From the NCBI RefSeq assembly GCF_025149915.1, contig NZ_CP102278.1:310001-374000 (forward strand): a DNA stretch of 64,000 nucleotides. Direction: 5' to 3'. This document shows, in pieces, positions 28,823 to 35,113 of this stretch. The position numbers and the translations under genes are program-made. The notes under the pieces are model-generated. The model made no database searches, was not told the DNA's origin, and saw only the letters and a program-made list of their open reading frames with translations. This DNA comes from Coprococcus eutactus. GTDB taxonomy: Bacteria; Bacillota; Clostridia; Lachnospirales; Lachnospiraceae. How positions within the stretch are numbered: the stretch's first letter is position 1; each line of letters opens with the position of its first letter.

Positions 28823-29752
28823 ATGATTTGTGCTTATTGTGGAAAAGAAGCTAAAGGGACTAAAGAGCATATAATATCAAGTGGAATACTTGGATTATTT
28901 CCGGAATGCTTCGCAACAATAGACGGAGAGAGAAGTATCGTGCATCAAGGGGACCCTATGGTGAAGGATGTTTGTGCAGACTGTAATAACAATAGGATTT
29001 CGTACATCGATTCTTATGCAAAAGAATTTATTGAGAAGTATTTTTTAGTGAAGTACAAAAAAGATGACACTCTTTCTGTAGAATATGACTATACAATGAT
29101 TCAAAAAATGTGTTTGAAGTTTGCGTTCAATGACTTGAGGGCTAGGAAGAAGGATGTATCTTTTTTTGATGATGAAGTAAAAGAATTCTTGTTGAATGAA
29201 GAAAAAAGTAGTCCGCTAGGGAATATTACAATCTTGGCGGGACTTGCAGTAAACACTTCGCCTGCACCGGATTATATGTTTGGAAATATGAAACTCCGCT
29301 GGGGAGATTCGCCACTATTACTGGCGAATAGTATTGTCACAAACATTGATTATAATACCGGGCAGATCACCTTGCGAGAGGAGAGGGAAATACAAGAGTT
29401 TGAGAATTATGCATTATCGTATGTATTTAGGTTCAATAGTTTACAACTTCTTATACTTTGTTGGGACAGAGATATTAAGGAAGATGTACTCAATAAGAAC
29501 AACATAATCTTGAAGTATCAATATCCGTACTCCATTTTGGATGCTTCAGGAAATACGGTGTTGTCCAGATGTACTAGTGAAGCAACATATCATCATGAAC
29601 AGCTAATCGACGTAACATGGGGACAAGGCCTGATGGATGAAATCAGCTATATGCGTGGCACATTTTCTGAACAAAGTGAAAAATATTTTGAAGAAGTTCA
29701 GAAACGATGGGATGAAGAAGAACGAAAACTGGCAGAAGAACATCCAAGATAA
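28823..29752 (+). CDS. HNH-endonuclease-like protein
   Basis: The 309-residue protein begins with a compact Cys/His metal motif: CAYCGKEAKGTKEHI and, about 45 residues later, DVCADCNNNRISYID. This is the pattern of HNH-type nucleases, where the His of KEH and the Asn residues form the active site. The remaining 250 residues are not recognised. AGGAGG lies 9 nt before the ATG at 28823; the frame extends upstream without support. As the first gene inside the island it could be a nicking or defence nuclease. Two small genes follow in the same direction. Confidence 0.65.
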   Translation: MICAYCGKEAKGTKEHIISSGILGLFPECFATIDGERSIVHQGDPMVKDVCADCNNNRISYIDSYAKEFIEKYFLVKYKKDDTLSVEYDYTMIQKMCLKFAFNDLRARKKDVSFFDDEVKEFLLNEEKSSPLGNITILAGLAVNTSPAPDYMFGNMKLRWGDSPLLLANSIVTNIDYNTGQITLREEREIQEFENYALSYVFRFNSLQLLILCWDRDIKEDVLNKNNIILKYQYPYSILDASGNTVLSRCTSEATYHHEQLIDVTWGQGLMDEISYMRGTFSEQSEKYFEEVQKRWDEEERKLAEEHPR

Positions 29753-29772
29753 ATAACGCAGGAGGACGATAC

Positions 29773-30258
29773 ATGACATTATCAGCAAAACGATTAGGAG
29801 AAAGGTGTGGCTTGACAGCAGAGGAAATGAACATCTTATTAAAAGAAGAAGGATTCCTTTCTGGTGAGCCCGGAAATTATTATCCAACAGAGAAAGGAAA
29901 ACTATTCGTAGTTGAAAAAGGCGATGACAACGGGTACGGTGGTTATGCATTTCGAGGTTGGAATTGGTTCGAATGGGATGAAAGAATCTTAGAAGAAATT
30001 GATACGTCAATGGAACGCAAGCGCTACATAAGAGAGAAAACTTCTGAAGAGCGTCGACGCCGCAGAGCAGAGAAGGCTGCTGAATCGGAAGCATACTGGA
30101 ATAAAGTTAATAGCCAAAACGAAAATTCTATGGGAGGAACTACTACTGAACCAAATGATAGTTCAGCAGGGAAAATAGTTTTAGGAGTACTTGCGTTGGT
30201 AGGTTACGGAGCATACATGGCTATAACTCATTTTACAAAAAAGAAGGAGGGAAGTTGA
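29773..30258 (+). CDS. hypothetical protein: winged-helix-like N-terminus, C-terminal membrane anchor
   Basis: The 161-residue protein starts with a helix-turn-helix-like segment (LSAKRLGERCGLTAEEMNIL, then EGFLSGEPGNYYPTEKG), continues with a highly charged helix (EKTSEERRRRRAEKAAESEA), and ends in one membrane helix (IVLGVLALVGYGAYMAI) followed by lysines. AGGAGG lies 8 nt before the ATG. It begins 20 nt after the HNH-like gene, so the two probably form an operon. I do not recognise the family. A tail-anchored protein paired with a nuclease is compatible with a defence or phage-derived role. Confidence 0.6.
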   Translation: MTLSAKRLGERCGLTAEEMNILLKEEGFLSGEPGNYYPTEKGKLFVVEKGDDNGYGGYAFRGWNWFEWDERILEEIDTSMERKRYIREKTSEERRRRRAEKAAESEAYWNKVNSQNENSMGGTTTEPNDSSAGKIVLGVLALVGYGAYMAITHFTKKKEGS

Positions 30259-30360
30259 TAATAAAATGATTTAAATGTCGTGGAATGAAGTGCCATGTAT
30301 TCTGAGTGAGTCGTGAACATGAATGGTATTTGCTAAAGGATGATTAAGGAGGAAGGACAA

Positions 30361-30498
30361 ATGGTTAGAGAAGAATTAAAAGCACAGATTGATGAATTAA
30401 TGAGACAGTATGCTGACGAAGAAATTGACGGAGTTACTTATCAACAAAAGATGATGGAATTAACCACATTGGCTCAGAAAGAAAAAGAGGAAGATTGA
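30361..30498 (+). CDS. 45-residue hypothetical protein
   Basis: A short frame with an ideal AGGAGG site about 8 nt before its ATG. The product is acidic and helical (EELKAQIDELMRQYADEEID, then YQQKMMELTTLAQKEKEE). A terminator follows 20 nt after the stop, which supports expression. It closes the HNH cassette. Function unknown. Confidence 0.5.
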   Translation: MVREELKAQIDELMRQYADEEIDGVTYQQKMMELTTLAQKEKEED

Positions 30499-30519
30499 TA
30501 GTCAACTTGTAAGTAAGGG

Positions 30520-30561
30520 CTCTCCATCACTGGAATTTATCTAGTAATGGAGAGTCTTTTT
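30520..30561 (+). terminator. Rho-independent terminator of the HNH cassette
   Basis: ctctccatcact (30520-30531) pairs with agtaatggagag (30543-30554) with one mismatch, followed by seven T. Confidence 0.85.
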
Positions 30562-30604
30562 ATGCCTACGAAATTATGAATCTACATTGATACTAACGTC
30601 AGAT

Positions 30605-31080
30605 TTAAGTTGGATGGTGATGTGGGCATCCCAGATGATTATCTGGTCATCCCTTATCGTCACGATCCACACTCATTCGATTAGCCATCAGCGGATAGAG
30701 AGCGATGACTTCACCTTTGCCATTTCGTATAATTTGCACATAGGCATTTCCATAAAGGAGAAGATGCGTCATCAAGGTCTCTCGGAAGACAAAAGATGTC
30801 ATTTCCGGATTTGGCTCATCGTGAATCAGTCGATACAGAGGATGCTTGATTGCCTTTTTTTACTACCGGAGTCAGTATACTTATAAATATGAACCGGCAG
30901 TCCTGCAATAGACTCCGAAAGAATTCTGACACAGGCGTAGACTGAAGTCATCTGCATGGCACTTCGTTCATTGACGGCTTTGCCAGAGTTGCTTCCACCA
31001 AAGAGAAAACGATAGGCACTGCCATTGGTACTGTTGATGGGCTTGTCTCTGGAATGAAATAGCCCCGATAAAAATCCCAT
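30605..31080 (-). pseudogene. phage portal protein, N-terminal remnant
   Basis: On the minus strand an ATG at 31080 opens a typical portal N-terminus (MGFLSGLFHSRDKPIN, then MQMTSVYACVRILSESIAGL). The frame breaks near 30850. In another frame the similarity goes on as YRLIHDEPNPEM, VFRETLMTHLLLYGNAYVQI and GEVIALYPLMANRM, ending at a stop near 30620. In HK97-like phages the portal ring docks the packaging motor. The gene is frameshifted and lacks most of its C-terminal part, so it is dead. The terminase remnant lies upstream in the same orientation, as in an intact packaging module. Confidence 0.8.
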
Positions 31081-31136
31081 AAATATTCCTTTATGCTTTA
31101 AGAGGCGTATAAAATTCAAAGTTACATCACAAAATA

Positions 31137-31179
31137 ATTTGCGCAAATGCTTGTAATTGCAAGCAAAAACAAATATAAT
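31137..31179 (+). promoter_or_regulatory. promoter and twin palindromic operators of the toxin-antitoxin pair
   Basis: TTGTAA (31151-31156), a 17-nt spacer and TATAAT (31174-31179) form a strong promoter. A perfect 12-bp palindrome atttgcgcaaat (31137-31148) abuts an inverted repeat tgcttg/caagca (31148-31153, 31160-31165) that covers the -35 box. RelB-family antitoxins bind such sites to repress their own operon. Confidence 0.65.
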
Positions 31180-31200
31180 GAAGAAAAAGGAGGCGATACT

Positions 31201-31506
31201 ATGGCAAATACATCTGCTGTTTATGCAAGAATAGATACTAATCTCAAGGATAATGCTGAGAGCATTCTTTCTCAGCTTGGCATTTCTCCATCCAGTGCAA
31301 TTCAGATGCTTTATAGTCAGATCGTACTGAAAAAAGGTATGCCGTTTGAATTGAAACTTCCTTCTTCTAAGCCATCAGCTGTTGGTGCAATGACCAGAGA
31401 GGAACTTGATGCAGAACTCCAGAAGGGTGTTGATTCCATCAAAGCAGGAAAGGTATATTCTGCAGATGAAGTCGATGCGGTACTTGCAAAGGAGTTTGGC
31501 ATATGA
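31201..31506 (+). CDS. RelB/DinJ family antitoxin
   Basis: The 101-residue protein has the ribbon-helix-helix start of RelB/DinJ antitoxins (ANTSAVYARIDTNLKDNAES, LSQLGISPSSAIQMLYSQIV) followed by MPFELKLPSSKPSA and a toxin-binding acidic tail. AAAAAGGAGG precedes the ATG. Its stop overlaps the toxin start by 4 nt. It should bind and neutralise the toxin and repress the operon through the palindromes upstream. Confidence 0.88.
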   Translation: MANTSAVYARIDTNLKDNAESILSQLGISPSSAIQMLYSQIVLKKGMPFELKLPSSKPSAVGAMTREELDAELQKGVDSIKAGKVYSADEVDAVLAKEFGI

Positions 31507-31832
31507 CGGATAGCTATAATGTCGGCTATTCTGTAGATGCACTTGGTGATTTGCGTGAAATCTATTCGTACATTGCGAATGAACTCCTTGTTCCGGAGAC
31601 AGCCGCAGCTCAGCTGGGGCGCATACGAAAGGAAGTTCGTTCATTGGATTTCATGCCAGCTCGTTATACCTTAGTTGAATGGGAGCCTTGGCATTCGATG
31701 AAAATGCATCAGCTTCCGGTAGACAATTTTATTGTGTATTATCTTGTCGATGACAAGGAGAGGACAGTCACAGTAGCACGAATATTCTACGGTGGTCGTG
31801 ATATCGAAGGAATCATAAATTCAAATAAATAA
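31503..31832 (+). CDS. RelE/ParE superfamily toxin
   Basis: The 109-residue protein has the ParE/RelE-like pattern: VDALGDLREIYSYIANELLV, PARYTLVEWEPW, QLPVDNFIVYYLVDDKERTV and VARIFYGGRD. The conserved end strand and Arg/Tyr residues fit a small toxin that inhibits gyrase (ParE) or cleaves mRNA (RelE); sequence alone does not decide which. It is coupled to the antitoxin by a 4-nt overlap. The pair lies inside the eroded prophage between terminase and portal remnants, on the opposite strand. Confidence 0.85.
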   Translation: MTDSYNVGYSVDALGDLREIYSYIANELLVPETAAAQLGRIRKEVRSLDFMPARYTLVEWEPWHSMKMHQLPVDNFIVYYLVDDKERTVTVARIFYGGRDIEGIINSNK

Positions 31833-31839
31833 ACAGAAG

Positions 31840-31875
31840 TGGAGCTTTTTGTGTAAAAACAAAAGTTCCATTTTT
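31840..31875 (+). terminator. terminator of the toxin-antitoxin operon
   Basis: tggagctttt (31840-31849) pairs with aaaagttcca (31861-31870) with one wobble and is followed by a T-run. Confidence 0.75.
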
Positions 31876-32175
31876 ATATGAATAAAATTCCTCTGTCATC
31901 ATAGATAGAAGCGCCTGTATTATTTCCACAGCGGATTGCACGGTCAAGTCCCATAATAGTGGCGACGGCTCCATCGATTTTCTCTGTGGATTTTTCTTAG
32001 TCAGCCTTTATATTGCCTGCTGGGTCGGTGCGGATATAGATATTATCCATCATCCAACGGAGTACCGGATGACCACCGTGAGCCAGCTTTTGCTCCAGCG
32101 TTAGCTTCATAAGTTCCTTTGCCGGTGGGACATATCCTTAAATCCCTGACCGAAAGGAACAACAGTAAAGCCCAT
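31874..32175 (-). pseudogene. phage terminase large subunit, C-terminal remnant
   Basis: On the minus strand the sequence translates as FGQGFKDMS, then after a one-base shift PPAKELMKLTLEQKLAHGGH, PVLRWMMDNIYIRTDPAG and, past an in-frame TAA near 32003, EKSTEKIDGAVATIMGLDRA. These are the nuclease-domain end motifs of HK97-type large terminases. The frameshift and stop mean it is not functional. Its 5' part is missing and is joined directly to a DNA polymerase fragment, so a large internal deletion removed the phage genes between them. Confidence 0.8.
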
Positions 32176-32390
32176 GCCCACTTGATGACAAATTCATCTT
32201 CCAGGGCAAGAAAGACTTCTTTGGGAATCTGTTCTCCACAAGCAGGGTCAATCACCTGAACGGGTTGGTTGTCTGTGCTATAGGCAAAGAGTAAGATTTC
32301 AAAATTGGGGGACTCCACATAACGATAGGCGCCTGTTTTCTGAAGAGGCACATCACTGTATGTCTCAATATCAATGCTAAGTGTTTTCAC
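32043..32390 (-). pseudogene. phage family-A DNA polymerase, N-terminal remnant
   Basis: From a GTG at 32390, with AAAGGA upstream, the product starts MKTLSIDIETYSDVPLQKTG and continues AYRYVESPNFEILLFAYS. This is the 3'-5' exonuclease start of DNA polymerases carried by Firmicute prophages, with the metal-binding D-x-E. Similarity stops near 32175 (DEFVIKWA). The remaining codons to 32043 are terminase sequence read in the wrong frame. The full protein is several hundred residues long, so this is a truncated relic fused by deletion to the terminase tail. Confidence 0.75.
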
Positions 32391-32411
32391 GAGATTGTCC
32401 TTTCTACAAAA

Positions 32412-32439
32412 CAGGCAGCAGAGAAATCTCTGCCACCTG
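32412..32439 (-). terminator. hairpin after the small phage membrane gene
   Basis: caggcagcagaga (32412-32424) and tctctgccacctg (32427-32439) form a near-perfect stem with a 2-nt loop. On the minus strand it is followed by gttttg. It lies just after the stop of the gene at 32445-32633. Confidence 0.55.
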
Positions 32440-32444
32440 CCGTG

Positions 32445-32633
32445 TTACTGTTTATCTTTATTATTGGATTTGTATTTACTAATGTCACGTCGGATGTGGT
32501 ATACCGCATAGCGGATAAGATAGAGAATGATTTTCCCTATGTTATAAATGATGAAGTCACATACCGCTACAAAAAAGGGGTATGCGATGGCGTTAGCAAT
32601 AAATAGATTTAAGATTTCTGCAAAGCCATTCAT
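32445..32633 (-). CDS. small phage-type membrane protein
   Basis: The 62-residue protein has two hydrophobic stretches (NLFIANAIAYPFFVAVCDFI and IGKIILYLIRYAVYHI) and a basic tail. AAGGAG lies before the ATG. It sits among prophage relics in the same orientation as the sigma-like factor and DUF2800 fragment, so it is read as a surviving phage gene. No function is assigned. Confidence 0.5.
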   Translation of the reverse strand: MNGFAEILNLFIANAIAYPFFVAVCDFIIYNIGKIILYLIRYAVYHIRRDISKYKSNNKDKQ

Positions 32634-32698
32634 AGATTGTCTCCTTTTGTTGAAAGATGTACTGGCGGCAGCAAAATCACCGCCAGCAGGTTAATAGA

Positions 32699-32886
32699 TT
32701 ACTTAGAGTCCTTCATGCGTTTTTCGTGGTATTCGAGATCACGCTTGTCATTTCCCTGTTCGCGCTTTTCGCGTTTGTGGTCATTGATGATACTCTGAAT
32801 CATAGAGATTGCAGTAGTAAGGCCACACACGCGAAGTAGCCGATACAGATGTTTACAAGAATTGTGCTAATCATAATTGTTTTCAT
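32699..32886 (-). pseudogene. small phage membrane/charged protein, probably frameshifted
   Basis: Two short frames overlap by 4 nt. The first (32800-32886) gives MKTIMISTILVNICIGYFAC and a hydrophobic end. The second (32699-32803) gives a charged helix with INDHKREKREQGNDKRDLEY. Joined, they would make one protein of about 62 residues with an N-terminal membrane segment and a charged tail, so a one-base shift probably split a single gene. Two coupled small genes cannot be excluded. Confidence 0.4.
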
Positions 32887-33527
32887 AGTTTGTCACCTCA
32901 ATATAATCATTTTTTGCTGTGTTCATTGCCGGGCGTTTATCGCTCTCCGGCACAAGAGTAGGTTTGCCTTGTGGCTTTTCAATGTAGGCTGCAAGGAGCT
33001 CTTCAAAGCGAGACTTACCGAGCAGCTTTTGCATGGCTGTGATACCAAGCAGCTTCTTTTCGTAAGGGTCAAAACCAGCAGCTTCGACAGCTTTCGATAC
33101 GTCGTCTTCACTGGTGTATCTGCGGTTGGAACGACCCTCGACCAGCTTCCAGCTGGTCCATTCTTTACCGCTGATTGCCTGCTGGAGTGCATACTCCTTG
33201 ATGTCGTTGGCCCAAGAGATCAGTTCGTCGACACGGGAAAGGATGACTTCAATTTCCGAATCCTCCAACAGTGGCGGCAACTTGAAATCGTGCTGTGCGA
33301 GTAGAAGATTGGCTTCAGCTCTGGCTCGGCATTTATGATTTGCTTTACAGAATCCGCACCATTCACCGCACAGGAAGTTTTCCATCACCGGAAAAGCCTA
33401 AGTCAGCAGTAGGTTTCAGAACTTCATCGACCCATTGATACAGGTCATCCTTGCTGACCTCATAGGTGGAAACGTTCTGGTGTATGGGCTGGTAGATGGT
33501 CATAGCCATATCGTTCATTTTTGACAT
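32867..33527 (-). pseudogene. DUF2800 (Cas4-like PD-(D/E)XK family) phage protein, broken
   Basis: The 3' part (32867 to about 33388) encodes a DUF2800 C-terminus: the cysteine cluster CGEWCGFCKANHKC, then QQAISGKEWTSWKLVEGRSN and LGITAMQKLLGKSRFEELL. The upstream frame from ATG 33527 (AAGGAG before it) reads YQPIHQNVSTYEVSKDDLYQ and VDEVLKPTADLGFSGDG, then shifts frame near 33390 into the Cys motif. Phage DUF2800 proteins are predicted nucleases. This one lacks its N-terminal catalytic half and is frameshifted. Confidence 0.7.
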
Positions 33528-33681
33528 TTACTGTTTCTCCTTCCTCGGATTGTCTGTGTGCGGCGATGATTCTGAGATTCTTCGCCATTCTTGCGGATAC
33601 CTGGCTGGTTGCAGTGAGAGTAGCAATCACTTCTGCGTCAGTGCCGCTTCTGTTGTGAAAAGTTCGATTCACGATGTTCAC
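33460..33681 (-). CDS. small phage protein, 73 residues
   Basis: A GTG start at 33681 with GAGGTG before it opens NIVNRTFHNRSGTDAEVIAT, continuing ISQVSAR-like text (LTATSQVSARMAKNLRIIAA) and a charged end. The frame overlaps the start of the DUF2800 fragment. It looks like a short phage gene of the same relic. No function is known, and the last 20 codons may be outside the ancestral gene. Confidence 0.4.
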   Translation of the reverse strand: MNIVNRTFHNRSGTDAEVIATLTATSQVSARMAKNLRIIAAHRQSEEGETVNVKNERYGYDHLPAHTPERFHL

Positions 33682-33816
33682 CTCGCTTTCTGTAGGTCGC
33701 TTTGTTTCGTCTTACACTACTCAATGGAGGTGAGATTGCCGTTTGGCCGAAAAATATAAGAAACTTTTTTGAAAAGAAAAATCGTCCCCTGAAGAAGCAG
33801 AGGACGACCATTCATA

Positions 33817-34335
33817 TTAGATGTAGTCCTTAAGCTCGGAACGGAGCTTCTTGAACAGCTTGTCCCTACGATATACAAAGGTATTGCGAGAGAGTCCCAT
33901 TTCCTTGCCGCAGTCACGTTCAGATTTTCCCTGCATAATAAGCTGACAGATAAGTCGACCTTCCGGGTCCAGTTCATTCAGCTTTGCATAGAGAGCGTGA
34001 AGAAGTTCTGCATCCTCCAATACTTCAGCGATAGCTGCAGATTCATCTGGCATATCATCAAGCCAGCTCTTTTCGTTTCCGTCAGAGTCATTTACAGTAT
34101 TGTCGAGAGAAAGCTGATCGCCAGCTTTGGCATAAGGACAGGTTAAACAATCCATGTCACATAAGTAGCGTTTGCTTGCAGGGCAGACACAGCGGCCATG
34201 TTCCTGCTGACGCTTGCGATAGGCGTTGATGTCACGGTAGTAGTTCGTGTAGAACTCCTTGTTGACATCCACCCAGCTTTTGGATTCCTTGATGTAGATA
34301 CGATACTCTTTACTCTGATTGTCTTTGTTTGCCAT
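33817..34335 (-). CDS. phage sigma-70-like/late transcription factor
   Basis: The 172-residue protein has a basic N-terminal segment (KEYRIYIKESKSWVDVNKEF), a Cys-rich patch (CVCPASKRYLCDMDCLTCPY), and a C-terminal region-4-like helix-turn-helix (LNELDPEGRLICQLIMQGKS, GKEMGLSRNTFVYRRDKLF). Such proteins in Firmicute prophages are sigma-like activators of phage genes. The ATG at 34335 is chosen for AAAGGAG about 10 nt upstream. It is the most intact gene of the prophage relic and may now have no targets. Confidence 0.75.
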   Translation of the reverse strand: MANKDNQSKEYRIYIKESKSWVDVNKEFYTNYYRDINAYRKRQQEHGRCVCPASKRYLCDMDCLTCPYAKAGDQLSLDNTVNDSDGNEKSWLDDMPDESAAIAEVLEDAELLHALYAKLNELDPEGRLICQLIMQGKSERDCGKEMGLSRNTFVYRRDKLFKKLRSELKDYI

Positions 34336-34402
34336 TCGATTTTCTCCTTTCGGCATTTGAACCGAAGCGGAGATAACCGATATGGCTGCCAGTGTTTTTC
34401 AT
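34310..34402 (-). CDS. possible 30-residue leader peptide
   Basis: A short frame from ATG 34402 with GAGGTGA upstream overlaps the start of the sigma-like gene by 26 nt. The product is basic (KNTGSHIGYLRFGSNAERRK). It may be a translational leader. Support is limited to the ribosome site and position. Confidence 0.25.
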   Translation of the reverse strand: MKNTGSHIGYLRFGSNAERRKSNGKQRQSE

Positions 34403-34485
34403 AAGATGGTCACCTCATGCGGATAACTCCGCTTCTTTCCGGTGACCAGCCGTTCGTAAGCTGGCAACTCTATTAATAATGTTCT

Positions 34486-34544
34486 CTTGTTCATCAACTA
34501 CGAACACACCACGTGGCCACGAAGATGGTGAGTTGATGAACAAG
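34486..34544. other. nested palindrome: 14-bp inverted repeat with palindromic loop
   Basis: cttgttcatcaact (34486-34499) and agttgatgaacaag (34531-34544) are perfectly complementary. The 31-nt loop contains the self-complementary cgtggccacg (34512-34521). It lies in the gene-free stretch between the prophage relic and the defence operon. A recombination site, transfer origin, repressor site or cruciform-forming element are all possible. No T-run follows on either strand. Confidence 0.6.
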
Positions 34545-34709
34545 TCAGACTGGTTAACGTCTTGTCCGAGACGAGTTTTTAATAACTATCTTAAATATGC
34601 CAGATTTCAAAATAAAAACCTCAGACATGCCTATGTCCGTTTTTAGGAATAATGAGATGATTGATGGAACGGATAATGATTGAAAATCCTGGATTTACAA
34701 AAGAAAAGA

Positions 34710-34729
34710 CCGGACATATACATGTCCGG
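34710..34729 (-). terminator. hairpin, terminator-like on the minus strand
   Basis: ccggacat (34710-34717) pairs with atgtccgg (34722-34729). On the minus strand it is followed by tcttttctttt. No minus-strand gene lies directly upstream, so it may protect the sigma-like gene from antisense reading or be a relic. A weaker gacat/atgtc hairpin with gttttt lies at 34623-34644 on the plus strand. The rest of 34545-34796 shows nothing further. Confidence 0.45.
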
Positions 34730-34796
34730 CTACCTAAAAACAAATATGAACGAATAGTAAATTTTCTAAGAAAAATAATAACAAATATAAGCAAAT

Positions 34797-34838
34797 AACA
34801 AGAAACTGCTTGTTTTTGCTGGCGAAAATGACTATAAT
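34797..34838 (+). promoter_or_regulatory. promoter and operator of the defence operon
   Basis: TTGTTT (34810-34815), a 17-nt spacer and a perfect TATAAT (34833-34838) lie 45 nt before the HTH gene. An inverted repeat aacaag/cttgtt (34797-34802, 34809-34814) covers the -35 box and is a plausible binding site for the HTH protein encoded first in the operon. Confidence 0.6.
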
Positions 34839-34882
34839 ATTATTGGGTAATTATATCTATACGTAACTTCGAGAGGTGAAAT

Positions 34883-35077
34883 ATGGAAGATAAGTTGAAT
34901 GATAAATGGATAAACATTGAAGAAGCTGCTGAATACCTAGGTGTCAAGCCGGTGACGCTCCGAGGATGGATACGTAATGATAAAGGAATACCAGCACACA
35001 AAATCGGGAAGCAATGGAAGTTTAAATGTTCTGAACTTGATGTGTGGGTTAAAAGTGGAAAAAGCGCTATCGAGTAA
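34883..35077 (+). CDS. excisionase-type helix-turn-helix protein
   Basis: The 64-residue protein is a single MerR/excisionase-like DNA-binding domain (NIEEAAEYLGVKPVTLRGWI, then IPAHKIGKQWKFKCSELDVW). GAGAGGTG precedes the ATG. It is the first gene of the hsd operon and starts 37 nt before hsdM. Small HTH proteins in this position usually control expression of the modification genes, as C proteins do, or act as recombination directionality factors. The palindrome over the promoter supports autoregulation. Confidence 0.8.
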   Translation: MEDKLNDKWINIEEAAEYLGVKPVTLRGWIRNDKGIPAHKIGKQWKFKCSELDVWVKSGKSAIE

Positions 35078-35113
35078 TTGAGACAGTAAATAAAATACAA
35101 GGAGATTCTGGCA

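Noticed and set aside
32849..33304. 151-codon plus-strand frame
   Set aside because: It is antisense to the DUF2800 fragment, whose minus-strand reading gives a recognisable phage protein.
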